Assembly (NCBI GenBank): GCA_905250075.1
Contig: CAJNOP010000662.1
Span: forward strand, 54,480-118,479
Length of the DNA: 64,000 nucleotides
Direction: 5' to 3'
DNA from: Rotaria sp. Silwood1
Taxonomy: Eukaryota > Rotifera > Eurotatoria > Philodinida > Philodinidae
The translations under genes were made by a program, and so were the position numbers. The notes under the pieces are model-generated. The model was not told where the DNA came from. It searched no databases and saw only the letters and a program-made list of their open reading frames with translations. The first letter of the stretch is position 1; every line of letters starts with the position of its first letter. Below, piece by piece: positions 1-13,100 of the stretch.

Positions 1-824
1 AGCTCAACATTTTCAGCTATTCAATAGTTGAATAGCTTGGCTTCAATTATTTCGTTCGTAAATAATTGAATATTCTTATTTCAATTATTCAATTATAAAA
101 TGGTTGAATAGTTCCATAACTTCACTTCAATTATTTAGTTGTTGAATATTTGAAAAGATCTTTAATAATTGAATTCAAATTTAAGGTTTGATACTACTGA
201 GAGTTTCGAGGGTTCCGAAGTTACGGAATTCGATTATTTCTGAAAATTAGCAATATTTAAAAAAAACATTCATCCAACTAATAAGTATTTATGCTAAAAT
301 GAATTCACAATAGCTACTCGTTTTATTTCGGAAAGATAATTTCCCGAATGTAAGCATAAATTATTCAAAAACTCACTTCAAACGATAATGGCTGCTTAAA
401 ACTATATTCAATACTTATTATCATTAGCAAATAGTTTCCTTGAAACTTACAAAGAAATATTCTTAAGTGTCTATTTACTTTCTAGTTGATACCATTTACA
501 TCATATAGGATTCAATATGTTTTGAATATTTTGAAAAGAGTTCATGTTCCAAATGTGTTTCTGCCAGGATGTTTGACATTTACTGCAATTTTTTAACAGA
601 ATATCGTGATTCTTCTTATTATTCAATTTTCTCTTGAAATTTTGCATAGAAAAAAGCTTCAATAAGATTCATGTATAATGAAAATTCTTTTAAAATACGT
701 TTTCTTCTTTAGTTTTGGTTGATTTCATGATAGCAAAAATTGAGATAAAAACAAAAAACTTTTGTATAGATGATATGTAACAGTAAATAAATTATGTTTT
801 AATTGTCTCTCAGAAGAAGAAACA
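1..824. other. Intergenic, AT-rich; TTGAATA-type low-complexity tract at the start
   Basis: No credible gene. About the first 180 bases are dense in variants of TTGAATA and its complement TTCAATTA. A similar tract recurs at 3860-4100, so the two may be ends of, or insertions in, a repeat that extends past the window edge. The remainder is AT-rich with short spurious reading frames only. Confidence 0.5.
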
Positions 825-2210
825 CAAGTGTTGGATCCCCTTTTTTGTCGAAAGTTAGTACATCTTTTTGACCTTAGTGAAATATGTTTACAATAAAAAA
901 GATTCATGATTTATGACTTATTTCTCACGAGATTGAATGTTTCTACTGTAACAGCTATAAGAATCATCTTATCAGAGAAAAAACTCACGATCTCCATCAA
1001 TATAAGTTAAAACGAGTTGAGATTTTTCTCACATACAGTCGCACTTAGGCGCAAGATCATATGATATTATGAGCGTAAAAGAGATAAGAAATATTGAGCT
1101 ATTAGTTTTAGAAAATGTTAATGTTGTGCTAAATGTCAACTATTATGGTATAGCTTAGAATTACGAGATAAATGATTAAAAATTGTAGTATATTTAGTAT
1201 TTGTTTTCCTTTAGATTCTGATATATACGAATTACTTATATTTGTAAGTTAAATATAAAATAATCTTTTTCGTATACGAATGATGAAAAGTGTTTCTAGT
1301 AGAAATAAATCAACCAAATGAAAACCATTGAGAAGAACGAATTGATGCTACATGTTTGACAATTTTGATGTCAACTTAAACGAAGATAACAACGTCATTT
1401 GCAGTCAATCTCATTTACAATCAACTTTACGCTCCTGTTTTTCAATAAATGTTAAACTATGCTTGGCAAGCAAGTGGATACATAGATAATCATTCAGATT
1501 TTATTTTTATCTGGCAAGGAAGTTTGCTTCACTTTTTCTAATATTGCATGTAATAGAAACTGTTGGAAATCCTCTTAATTTATCTGTTGCAGTTGGTGCA
1601 GAAATAATTTTTGTTTTCAAGAAGTTTTCTTCGATTATCACGTTCAAAATAGTCTATATAGTTTAGTTTAACGAGAATTGTTTTGATAGATACAAAGTTC
1701 CATTTTTTTCCTTTCATTCAGTAAGTAACGCTATCAGGAGTTTTTTTTTTAAATATCAGAATCTGAGAAAAAATAAATATATTATAGTAGCAAACTATAA
1801 TTATCAGACATTCAAAATTTCTATTGTGAAATAAATACTCAATATACTACAATTCTCAATCATATATCTCATAATTTTAAGCAGTATCATAATAATTGAT
1901 ACTTAGCACACCATTAACATTTTCTGACTCTGATAGCTCTATAGTTCTAATCTCTCTTATGCTTATAATATCACATGATCCTGCACATAAGTGCAACAGT
2001 ATGTGAGAAAAATATTCACTCGTTTTAACCTATATTGATGAAAATCGTGATTTTTTTCTCTGATAAGATGACTTTTATAGCTTTTATAGTAGAAATGTTC
2101 GATCTCCTGAGAAATAAGCCATACGCAGAAACGTTTTTTTTATTGTAAACATAGCTCACTAAGGTGAACAAGATGCACTAACTCATAACTCAAAAGTGGT
2201 CCAACATTTA
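825..2210. mobile_element. Long inverted-repeat (foldback-type) element
   Basis: The left arm (about 825-1230) is matched, with mismatches and small gaps, by the reverse complement of the right arm (about 1745-2210). Shared blocks include GTGTTGGA near the ends, TTACAATAAAAAA, TTATTTCTCA, CTTATCAGAGAAAAAA and TCACATAC read inwards. The centre is AT-rich and has no long reading frame, so this looks like a non-autonomous TIR or foldback element. I found no convincing target-site duplication, and the ends are approximate. Confidence 0.65.
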
Positions 2211-4506
2211 GGATTGCTCCCTAGTCCGTATGCACTTATCATATCATATCATGCGATTAAAAGATCATTTTTATATTCAAGTTAGATTTTTTTAAAGATG
2301 TTTGAACCTTACTATCAGATACTTATCAGGCATTTAATAACTAGGATGAATCATGGTTAAGTGAAACTTTTCACAAAAAAAATGCTAGTATGTATGCAAA
2401 AATTACCAAGTAAAGGAAATTGAGTTTAGCTTTTTCTTCATAAAAGTATATATAAGCGTATCTTTTTGATGCGGACTTGTTTGACAATGAATATTCATAG
2501 ATTAAATAATTCAATATTAATAACTTGAATTAATCAGAATCATAATGTGTCTCACAACAAATATAGACAAAACTGATATTTGTTTGTTTCATTCTGTAAT
2601 GAATTACATTATATCTTTCTATTCTTATATGATATTATAGCAAAGTTCAGATTTGTATTTCATTGCGCAATTTAAAAAAAACGATCGAATTGAATTTTGC
2701 ATTAACATTCATTTACTTTAAAAGATGTTTTTTTCCGATAATATATAACACTAGAGATATGTTTTCAGATCAAATAATTTTTTAATTAGAATATTCCTTT
2801 TGTAGATTCGTTTTTTAGAAGAGCCATGCAATCCTAGATTGATGTAAAGTTGATAACTTGGCTTTCTTCTGTAAGATGACGTCTTCCATCGTAATCCTTC
2901 TAATCTTATCTTTTGACTACGATTTTTATTTCTTTCTCTGCTTTAGTTATTCAATTTATTAATTAAGACGAGTATATGTGAAGGGACTTCAGAGAAACAC
3001 TCATCTCAAAACATCAATTTGTACGATGAATGTTTTTTTTTTTTATTATTATTTTTTTTTCTTTTTTGAGTATATTTTAGTTCAACTCTGAGGAATCGAA
3101 TGTCGCATCTACACTATGTTTAGTTTTCTAACATGTTTTATCTATGTAAAATACTGTAAGTAATTTAATTTTGAATTAAAATATTCTATAACGTAAATTA
3201 GTAATATGAACTTTTTAGTATAAGAGTAGAAACTGGGTTATATGAACACAATCATTCCTGTTATCGATATAATGTAGGATAATAGTCAACTATGCAACCA
3301 CGATTTATCATGAAAATCGTCACGGTTGTCAAAAAATATCTATGATTTATCGCATTTCAGTTTATGACTACAGTTTCGATATATTGAAATTAATAGCCAA
3401 TGTTTTAGTGATATTGAAGACATGAGATGTCATGTAAGTGTAGTGCATAGTTTCTTTTCAATTTCAAAAAAAAGTAGACTTGGGAAGAAAAGTTCACTAT
3501 ATTTTAAAACGTTTTTAAGTCAAGACTATGGGAATCATGTTGACACTAATTAGCTATGAACACTTTGAAAAGAGCGGTATTGACTTAAAAACTACTGTAA
3601 AAATGCAATATTTTGGCAGCAATAAGCTCAAAACACGAAATCTTTTCAGGATATTCACAGCTCATTGGTGCCTACATGATTCAAATAGTCTTGAATCAAA
3701 GTCGATGTTTAATTTAGTGGGCTTTCAACATCCATCTTTACATTAAAAAAAAGAAAAAAAGAAATAAACGATTCCCTAGCAGGAAGTGCTCCATTCAAAT
3801 AAAGAGTGCACGTTGTGTGTCTGCTGTAGTATCAAACTTGATAGTTGGATTCTATTATTGAACTACAATTTAAGTATTTTATTATCCAATTCTTCAATTC
3901 AAATGTTTAATTATTCAACTTTTTCATATTGTGAGATGTATGAGTTTTCCCGACACACTCACATTGAAAGTTGACCCGTCAAGTTGAATGCTTGAGCTGA
4001 ATTCTTGGATAGTTGAATAGTTGAATACTTGAAGTGTTATTTGAATACTTGATATTCAACTTTTGAAGTTTCCAGCATACAATGATTGAATTTAACTTTC
4101 AAAATTCACAAATACGTATGTGTAGTCCGTGACAGGGTGTGGCTATAGTTGTCAGTTTGACTAACAAGAAGACTCTGATCCTACACTCGCACCATCAAGA
4201 AGATTCATCGATTCTGTGACAAACTCTCCCTAACACTGAAGCTTTTTTCCACATTTTGAAGAAGGTTTGATTGACCTGTCAGAAACTCACTTGTACTGAT
4301 ACTGACACCATATTCGTTTCCTCCGTTAAGTCAACATCAAATAATGATTTATTTGTAGGATTTCATAGTCGTGAAAAAGAAGAAAACTTTTATAGAATTT
4401 CACTGCTAGCTACTGTTATTAAGCAACTGTCGTTCTGTGTCAAAAAAAAATTGTCGTGAAACGTAAGTCGTAAAGTCTTGAATACTCTCTGAACTCTAAC
4501 AACAAA
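2211..4506. other. Intergenic; nothing recognised except a TTGAATA-like tract
   Basis: AT-rich sequence with homopolymer T runs near 3030-3060 and a TTGAATA/TTCAACT-rich low-complexity tract at about 3860-4100. Reading frames here are short and lack splice partners or recognisable domains. The last few hundred bases would hold the promoter and 5' leader of the GPCR gene. Confidence 0.4.
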
Positions 4507-5617
4507 ATGGCAGCATCATTGATGATTTTACTGAATCAAATTCGAGTGGCTCTAGCCCGCTATGAACTTCCCTTCATTTTCGCTTTTGGTACTTTGGCTA
4601 ATATTGCTAACATCATCGTTTTTCGACGTCATACTCTCAAAACTAATATCTGCTCATGGTACTTTGTTTGCTTATCTTTGAATAACCTTCTTATATTGTA
4701 TGTCATCAGTCTTTCACAAATCTCAGGCGCGGCTGTTGGCGGTGATGTATTTGGAGCCAATCGTTTCTTTTGTAAAGTGCGTGGATATTTTTTCGAACTT
4801 AGTGTGATTTTATCTCGTCATTTTGTATGTCTAATCGCCATCGATCGTTGGATGGTTACATCACCTAGTGCATGGCTTCGTCGACAAAATTCACCTCGTA
4901 GGGCACGAGCTACAATTATTGGAAGTTTACTCTTTTGGACAATGTTCAACATTCACAGTTTGATTGGTTATGACACTGGTCCGTTTGGATGTATAGCAAC
5001 TGCACATCCAGTCTATGGACTTTTCTATTCTATCTACAGTATCATCACATCAATTTTGTCGCTAGTAAACCGTGTATACATCATATAAAAGTAGTTTTAA
5101 ATATTTGTTTATTTCTAGGTCGTCATGATTGTTTTCAGTGTTCTTACTTTATTAAATGTTCGATCATCACCTGCTCGGCAAATTCATCCGCATCTCTTTC
5201 AAAAAAATCCTATCCGATCATATGATATGCAACGTACGACGTATATCATTTCGCAGGTACCTAATCATCACCAAGAACGACAACGACAGTTTATTCGATT
5301 AGCTCTTCTACAAGTGGCTTTTTTTATTGTGCTCAATTTAACGTGGTCAGCTTTTCCATTTTATGCTTTGCGTATCGTCCAGCAAAAAGCTATCAATGTT
5401 GATCAGATTTTGATCTTAGGATTTTGGAGTGGAATCGGCTTGAATCTTCTTTCAACATATGCAGCGGTTTGTATTTTTCCTTGTGAAGGTTTCTCATTTT
5501 TGTTTCGTTAATCTTTAGGTCGCATTTATAATATATACAATAGCTTCAAAAACATTTCGTCGAGAGTTCATCTTGACAATCAAGCGAATGTGGAATAGTG
5601 TTGGTCAATATCTTTAA
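4507..5617 (+). CDS. Rhodopsin-like seven-transmembrane GPCR, 3 exons
   Basis: Exons 4507-5064, 5119-5466 and 5519-5617 are joined through 54- and 52-bp GT...AG introns, both in phase 0. The product is 334 residues. Seven hydrophobic segments are visible. Cys89 (FCKVRG) at the top of TM3 and Cys162 in loop 2 (FGCIA) can form the class A disulfide. The DRY motif reads DRW (residues 113-115). TM7 lacks a standard NPxxY and reads LLSTYAAV, followed by a helix-8-like SKTFRREF. The start is the first ATG in frame, after AACAACAAA. Degenerate DRY and NPxxY motifs are common in lineage-expanded invertebrate chemoreceptor-like families. The ligand is unknown. Confidence 0.85.
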
Positions 5618-7752
5618 ACTTCTTTTTGCGGATAGTTCTGTAATCATTTTTGGAGTGACACTTAATTATATATTTTATGTTAATGTCACAACTACGTAGT
5701 ACACTCTAAGAAAAGGTTCGGTGCAGAAACCTTAAGGTTTGGAATAGCTTATGAAATTTTTTAGACTTTGTAGATTGTTGTGTGTTAATATTTTCTCTCT
5801 TTTCTTTTGTGCTTCTCCTCTCGTTTGTCATTTTATTGTCATTCATACCATTTTCCTTTTACTCCTCGATGTTTGTGATGAAATTTTCCTTTCTTTCGTT
5901 GTATGGATTATCCTTTTTTTATCTTATGTATATTTCGCAGATGATTGTCTCTTCTGGTTTATCATCATGTTTGGAATATTCATTTCTATCGGCTTTCCCT
6001 TCGTGCTCTATGTATAAATATATATATATATAGTAACCCGTCTATTATAAAAAATGGAGAAAAAAGTCAATTGTTTTAATGATTATTCTTGTCTTACATT
6101 TCACGTGAGGATTACACTCCACAACTGTTGCCGTGAAGATGTTGAATCATTTGCAACATCGAAATTCAAAACTACTCTAGAATACTAGACTGCTGCAGTT
6201 CCACTTCATATTACTATACGTCATCAGATCTCAATCACAATTCATTATGAAGTGTAATTTCATAATATGATAATAACAAGACCAAAAACAAGACATTCAA
6301 CATGCACAAAATGTACAATAAAAATATACAGTTGATGGTTTCATACATAAAAATCAAAATCGAAAATACCAAATAAACAGAAAAAACACGTCATATGGGC
6401 ATTAATAATTGAGCATATTTATTCGTAAGTTGATCGGAAAATATTTCGTAATTATCATATGTGTCTTATAGTTTTTAACTAATCATCGTCTCACAAGTTA
6501 AGTTTTTGTATAAGTCATTCTTTCGTATACTTATTTTCCAGGATAAAATCAATAACTATAGGAAATTCATCTTGACAAAAAAATATAATACGTAGGATGA
6601 GTATTTAAAATAATATTGCATGTTTCTAGAAATAATCGAACTCTATAAATCCTGAACCCTTGCAACTCTTGGAGCTATAGATTTCTGCGCCAAGTTCAAT
6701 GTATTATATAAACACAGCATGACGTTTTTTAAAAAGATTATTTTTATAAGAAATCTAAGGAACTATGTTCAAGGTTGAGAGCCACATGCAACGAATTATA
6801 CGAAAACGAATGGTATATGAAGACAAGCATACTTTATTGATGAATCATGGGATCTCATACTGCAGCGAATGCTTTGCAATTATTGAAAACGTTGATTAAA
6901 GCCACCACAATGTCATGCAAAATGTTAAATTCATTATTGTACGAGTCTTGGCTTTGCTGCGGTCAATGATTCATTTTGATCATTGGGATAATAACTGTAA
7001 AGTAGAGAATATTCTGATGCCGAACAATCGTTTCATTCATCTTCAAAAAACGCCATGATTGAGTAGCTAAGTTGCTCTACACCTATCTGCAAGGTACTAT
7101 GTGCAAACCTGAATACCACCAGCCACGTAATAACTTTGAACAAATCACTAACGACTAATTGTCTGGGAGCATTCGTCCCATAGCATGTGCATTCCAATTT
7201 CAAACAACAAGGATGATAAATAAGCATCTAATAATCTGTAGCTATCAGTATGTATATGTGTTATAATAAGTCTCAGTTTGTTTTTTATTAAAATGTTATA
7301 TATCTTTTTTTTTATATTTCAAGATATTCGATCGAATTGAATCAAACTATGTTGCCATAAATTTTTTCTTATCTATATTTCTTGTCTTTCAAACAAGAAT
7401 AACAAATTATTTTGAAAATAATGGAGTATTTGTTACATCATTCAACATATGGAAATGAGGTAAGAGTGGCATATTGAATAAAGTTCTGGGAATAATTGTG
7501 TATGTCTTGGTTATTGAAGGATATATCTATAAAAGCTCCATGTTTGGTCATCTTTTAGCTCAATATTACATGAAATATATTCATTACAAATAGAAACAGA
7601 CTCATTACTATACTTTATATCTCTATCTAACAAACTGTCGAATTAGTATTTCTAATAGATTTAAGATGTATTTTGTTACTTATTGTTGAGAGTGAGAAAG
7701 AATTTGAATGATATTAAGATTTACATTTTATGTTTTGAGAACACGAGAATAA
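5618..7752. other. Intergenic; nothing recognised
   Basis: AT-rich, with a short TA microsatellite near 6018-6032. Short frames at 5751-6033 are T-rich low-complexity translations and the minus-strand frame at 7033-7227 has no family I recognise. No splice-linked gene model could be built. Confidence 0.4.
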
Positions 7753-7830
7753 GGGTGTGGGTCTGGGTCTGAGTGCTGCTTTCAATGAAGAGATGAGAAT
7801 CGTCCTCACCCACACCCACACCCACACCCA
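7753..7830. repeat. TGTGGG-like inverted hairpin
   Basis: A GGGTGTGGGTCTGGGTCTG arm is followed about 35 bases later by a CACCCACACCCACACCCACA arm, so the strand can fold on itself. The units resemble the TGTGGG telomeric repeat reported for bdelloids. This is one of several such structures in the window. Confidence 0.7.
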
Positions 7831-8097
7831 AAATGATCAGAAAAATACTACTTCAGCTGCTGTGTTTTTGTTGTTTGATGTTATTAAATTTAGAGAGGCA
7901 TGAAGATGTTGTCAACACGAAATTGTACACAGAAAACATCGACATACACTTTTTTTGTATCGTTAATCAACTCTATGCAAAGGTTTCATTATTATTATTT
8001 CGAGGTGTATATTTTTCCTACTGGGCTCAAAGCATGAATAATGATCGGAAAAAAACTTCTCCCTCTTCGTTCAATTATAAGTGAAGCGTGGGACAGA

Positions 8098-8398
8098 TGT
8101 GTGTGTGGGTTGGATGTGGGTGTGGGGTGTGGGTGTCGGTGGGGGGGGGGGGGGGGNNNNNNNNNNNNNNNNNNNNNNNNNNNNNNNNNNNNNNNNNNNN
8201 NNNNNNNNNNNNNNNNNNNNNNNNNNNNNNNNNNNNNNNNNNNNNNNNNNNNNNNNGTCGGTGTGGGTGTGGGGTGTGGATGTGAATGTTCGATGGGTGG
8301 GTGTGAGTGTTGAGTGTCAATATTGTTATGAACAACATCCACCCCCACACCCCACACTCACACCCACACATCCTCACCCACACTCACACCCACATCCA
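8098..8398. repeat. TGTGGG-like inverted repeat spanning an assembly gap
   Basis: GTGTGTGGGT/GTGTGGGGTGT units run up to a G homopolymer at 8141-8156 and then 100 Ns. They resume at 8257 as GTCGGTGTGGGTGTGGGG and switch at about 8338 to the complementary CCCCACACCCCACACTCAC units ending near 8398. The G run and fold-back structure probably caused the gap. Reading frames across it are low-complexity artefacts. Confidence 0.75.
8157..8256. other. Assembly gap (100 N)
   Basis: Exactly 100 N within a G-rich tract. Its true length and content are unknown. Confidence 0.99.
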
Positions 8399-9460
8399 TG
8401 CCCTAGTTCATTTTTAACAAACTTTAAAAATAGTCATCCATTTAAATTAAAAGGGAGAAAAGAAAGGAAGGAAATCAACAATAGTCAATAGCAATCAAAA
8501 TCCGTTAGATAGTAATATTTGATGTTGTTACATTGTAATACATTGATGGACACTTTGCGAAATAGGTACAATATTTCTACCTAGTTAATCGTATGAAAAT
8601 TTTGACATCATTTCACGTGTCAGCTCTTTGCATTTTCCTTTTTGTTAAAAAATCGTTACTCGATTGTTCCATAATTTTTGTGTATGAAATTGATTCGACT
8701 TTTTTCGACACCTCAAGTAATGACATTCATCTTGACTCATCTTACTGGGATTTCCCTACATTCTAGTTGTCAGCCTCTAAGAAAATTTCTCCCCAAACTC
8801 TTATATTTCTTTTCTCTGGGAAATTTCCCGTTGTCTTATTGTGACCGATTAGGGAATGAGTCACTCATGTATCATATATAAGAAAGGGTTAGAAAACCAG
8901 AGAACTGTAGTATTATTCTTTCGTTCTGCGACGTTTTGTTTCTTTCTCTAGTACACATAACATTTATCAGTTGTGTCTCAGCTGTTTTTCCTCTTTGGTA
9001 CCAACGACTGAGAGAAGATTCAGAATAGGAAAAGAGAAAAGGCGAGTGTAGCAGCGAACTTTTAACCGTAGTCGGCAACTCAAAATCGACTCTTTGGTCA
9101 AAAAAATCCTAGAAAAAGTAACTTTGAGTGGATGTTAGCATAACGGAGCTTGTCGACGATGTGTAGACACTAATATATAACTAGTGTTGAGTTTAGACAA
9201 TCTTGTTAGTTGTGTTCCTATTACTTCGTCGCTTTTTCTTTTCCTTCGACCATGCTATCCATCTGGTGTGTGGTTTTTTCCACGAGACGTAAAAAAATGG
9301 TTTCATATATTCTTCTACTATTTTTCACTTCTACATTATGTAGTATCGTCTTATAGAAGTTGTATGCATTGTAGACATAGCTGACTAATCGATCTCAGTA
9401 AAAATGTATATTAATTGATATTATATTACTATTTTATAGACAGTGATTTTTCTTTATCAA
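8399..9460. other. Upstream region of the DED gene
   Basis: No other gene seen. A TTTTATAG acceptor-like site ends at 9440, 20 bases before the DED start codon. It would fit a 5'-UTR intron or a spliced-leader acceptor. Confidence 0.35.
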
Positions 9461-10190
9461 ATGAGTGGAGATTTTGATTTTCGGGCATTGCTGCTCAAAA
9501 TACAGGATCTACTATCCGACAACGATCGACATCGTTTTCTTTTTCTTCTTGGTGAAGATGTTCCCAGATATTTGCGCGATGATTCTTCACTTAGTGGAAC
9601 ACTTCGTGTGCTGGAAACTCTTTTCGAAAAGGCAATAATCAGCGATCAAGATTGTGATTATCTTATTAAAGCATTCACGAAAATACATTGTAATGATGCT
9701 GCAAAACGGCTTCAAGGTTTGTTTCTTCTGTTTCTTATCAAGACTTACATTTAACGAGCTCTTTATGTTATCGTTTTTTTTCAGAATATCAGTTAGCATT
9801 GAAACATTTTAGTCAAAGAAGTTGCTCACTTCAAGATATTCTTTTATTCGACAACGACGATGAGGATAAGATGACTTCGGCTAGTTTGTATCAATAGGCT
9901 TTACTTTGTTTACGATCAAAAATTCTCTTTCAGGATTGATGCATATCCCACCTGATCCAAATTCGACTGTCGATTGTTCGACCTCCTGTACAGATCTAAA
10001 TCTCGAAAAAAAAATGCCAAGTTCATCACTACCTGTGCATAGCGAAATGAAAGGGCACATTCATGAATCTCGATGGACTCATCAAATATACAAACGACAA
10101 TTGAACACTCGTGAATGGATTCTAATTATCAGCAGTATTCTGATTCTCTTGAGTTTTCTATTAGCGCTTTATCTCTCGGCAAGTAAGTAG
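9461..10190 (+). CDS. Death-effector-domain protein with C-terminal transmembrane anchor, 3 exons
   Basis: Exons 9461-9716, 9785-9883 and 9934-10190 join in phases 1 and 1 to give 203 residues. Residues 1 to about 90 look like a death effector domain: an FRALLLKIQDLL helix, FLFLLGEDVPRYL (the FL-type motif), LRVLETLFEKAIIS, then CDYLIKAFTKI and a final helix ending AKRLQEYQ. An acidic and Ser-rich linker follows (DNDDEDK, PDPNST). A single hydrophobic segment near the C-terminus (ILIISSILILLSFLLALYL) precedes four residues, so the protein looks tail-anchored with the DED in the cytosol. DEDs recruit initiator caspases and FADD-like adaptors; a membrane-tethered DED would be an apoptosis or innate-signalling scaffold by inference. 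The partner is unknown. Confidence 0.75.
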
Positions 10191-13100
10191 TATAAGAGGA
10201 AATCTGTTTCAAATGAGTCTCTAGATTTATTTACATTGAAATTGGATAACTTTCTTGAAGTAAATTGATAGCTGATTTGTCTTTATTTGGGAAAATCTCC
10301 ATTGTGATTATGATGAGAAACCATTCATAGCACTACAAAAAAATCATTATTTTTGAGCTATTTCGGTGAACACCCATTTATTCAAGGACGTCATGTAAAT
10401 TTTTAATCCGATTGAACTTGAACACAGTCAATCACGAAAGAGAATAATCCAACCTCATTCTACTCTAAACACCTCTAACATTATAAATTATGTCGTATTA
10501 TAGTAACTTTCTGAAACTAATAGAGTTGAATATCGATGCCACTCAAGTCTTATGCCACATGTCTAGTGTTGAAAGTGTAAGTTCCAAAAGAGATAAGTCT
10601 CAATGAATGAAATCTGTAAAATTAGACTTTCTATCGATGAACATTCGCTATCTAGTCATATTGTCATTCATCAAGTCGCAATTAACTCTCTTCTCCTACT
10701 TTTTGTCTTTCTGTGTTCATAGACGAATACAGTCAGTTGCAATGAAACACTGCACCTATGGTTTTGCTTTCCACTTCGACAAACTCTGCGAAAAGCTGTT
10801 GTGTCTTAAGTTAGAAAAGAAATCAATGTATTGGATCACATGTTTCGTCTTGTTATCGATAGATAACTCTCCGAATGATTAACTTTCATTTTAAAAGGTA
10901 ACGCTTATATAAGTACTAGAAAGATGAGAGATTCACATACTGTTAGGTGTGCATGTGCTTGACTCAATAGCATGGGAGAGAGATGAATGAAATAAGTGCT
11001 GAGAACTCGGTTGAGAAAGTGAGTTGAATAAAGATCAGAACGTCGATTCTGATACTCAATGATGTTTGGTTTCTCTGTCTGAGCACTAAACGATCCTTGC
11101 TGTGATAGATTTGAAAGTTATTTGATATCTTGATTGCATTCGTAGTCTTTAGAGGATTATAATGTGTGAAACAAAGCTAAATTTTGCTTTATTACAATTA
11201 GCACTTAATATGACTTCACAAAAATATTTCTTAATAAGATTGGAGGTCGAACGAAGTCATTTGCTTTCAACTTCAAGTATTTCGGTATTTTTAAATATGA
11301 CAAGACATCTTCATATTTTATTGAATAGAGACCAAAAAAAACCGATACATTTCTAAGAAAAGATTATTTAGTACTCTATAAATAATTACAATGAAACTAT
11401 CGTATACAGTATAATAGAAAAAGCTTAACAATAGCCATACACTTATTGACCTTTTGGAGTCGCTGATAAAATCGTTTGAGAGTAAAAAATCGACCAATTA
11501 AATGTGAGAAATCTAAAAAAATCTTAGAGAAAAAGCATTCTCGATAATTAAATACGTGATGTTAGGGAAAGTGTCTAAAAATAGGCTAATTTTCAAGAAT
11601 TGTGCAGTACTTCGAGTAAACACTGGAAGCGAATATTGCCTAGTTTTTAAATACTCCTATTTGAGGTTTCATCCAAGAATATATTTGGAATTCAGACTTT
11701 CACGACTAATGTTGTATCTTAGTCACAAGCCACATCATAGTAGATATAGAGGATCCTTAAGGAGACTTCTTTCCAGGGTTTGTCGAGAACAGTTCATCAG
11801 AAAAATTTGAAAGTTTCAGAATAGATAGTTCTCAATGAGCAGAGCAATAGTTATCATAAACTCAGAATTCTCATGTGCTTTTCTCAAGAATATATAGGGG
11901 TCACAAGAGTCAAAAAAGGGTCCCCTAATCACCCTCATTTCTCTGAGAGAGTATGTTTATTTGAGGTGAAAGTTTTTTGCAGATACATGACGCTGTTTAG
12001 GAGGGCTACTTTTTCTTGTTTTCTTCCTATCTCGTATCGTTCGAATAAAAAAGCTCAAATACGAAGATCAACCTAAAGAGCGCATAGTTTTTTGAATGGT
12101 ACTTGGCTCATGAGACCTGCCAAACCTCAGCGGTACAAAATTTTTCAAAATCGAAAAAAATAGGCACGCTAAAGTGTCTCTAATATCTACATAAAAAGTA
12201 TCAGCCTTATCGTATACACTGTGCTTGAGAAATGAGTGTGATTCTGAAGATTTCTTCTGAAAAACTTGATTTCTAGAAAAGCACGAAAGAAAGAAAAAAT
12301 CGTGCTGTGTCCCTACGACAATCGGTTTATCTTTGCGATCTTATTTTTGCTTTAGAGCTATATTTGAATTCTCAAAATGCCACCAGTAGATGATGGGCAC
12401 TTGCAAGCACATATAGAGCAGATAAAACAAAAAATGAAAAATTTGAACATTTTGGAGTCGAAAAGGGGAGGAATTCTTAAGCCTCTGCTATTTGGAAAAT
12501 AATTTTCACACGAAAAAAAAACCCGAAATCATTTCTAGCCATCTCTCATACAACTATCGTGAACATTTCTAACATATGATTAATCAGAAATAGGAATAGT
12601 GTATTGTAACAGAAATAGACTTTACAAATGAGTCATGCCAGTTTTAAATTCAGTTGATTGCTTGAAAATAGACTGATAGAATAGTTCATGACTACATTAA
12701 AATATCCAGCTTATACAACATAATAGTGCAATACTAACAATGAGACACAACAATAAAAATGAGAAAGAATTCTGGCTATGAAAATCAAAATAGTTTATTC
12801 ATCAGACTATAAATGGTACATTCTTTGGGGTAAGCTAATATAGAAAATCTGTATTCGGCAAGTGTTATTTTTTTTAGTGAGTACTAACTGTAAGGAAAAT
12901 CCCTGGTTGCCGATACAAGTTTATACTCACTCATTTGAAATAAGTTCTACAAAACCAAGTATTTAGAGAATATTTATTTAATTCTGATGAAAAGAACTCT
13001 ATCCAAGTTTCGAGTAACACCGAATTCCTTTTAATACTGTTCATTTTTCTGATGGAAGAGCTAAAAGATAAAGTCGTTTTACAATTTTTGTGGTCATGAT

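Noticed and set aside
5751-6033. Hydrophobic frames that look like membrane segments
   Set aside because: T-rich low-complexity DNA always gives Phe/Leu/Ser-rich translations; two frames overlap equally well.
7033-7227. Minus-strand 64-codon frame with several Cys
   Set aside because: No signal peptide, no family match I know, and no splice partners; insufficient evidence.
7995-8491. Long overlapping frames on both strands across the first gap
   Set aside because: They consist of translated TGTGGG-like repeats and Ns; no codon structure or domain.
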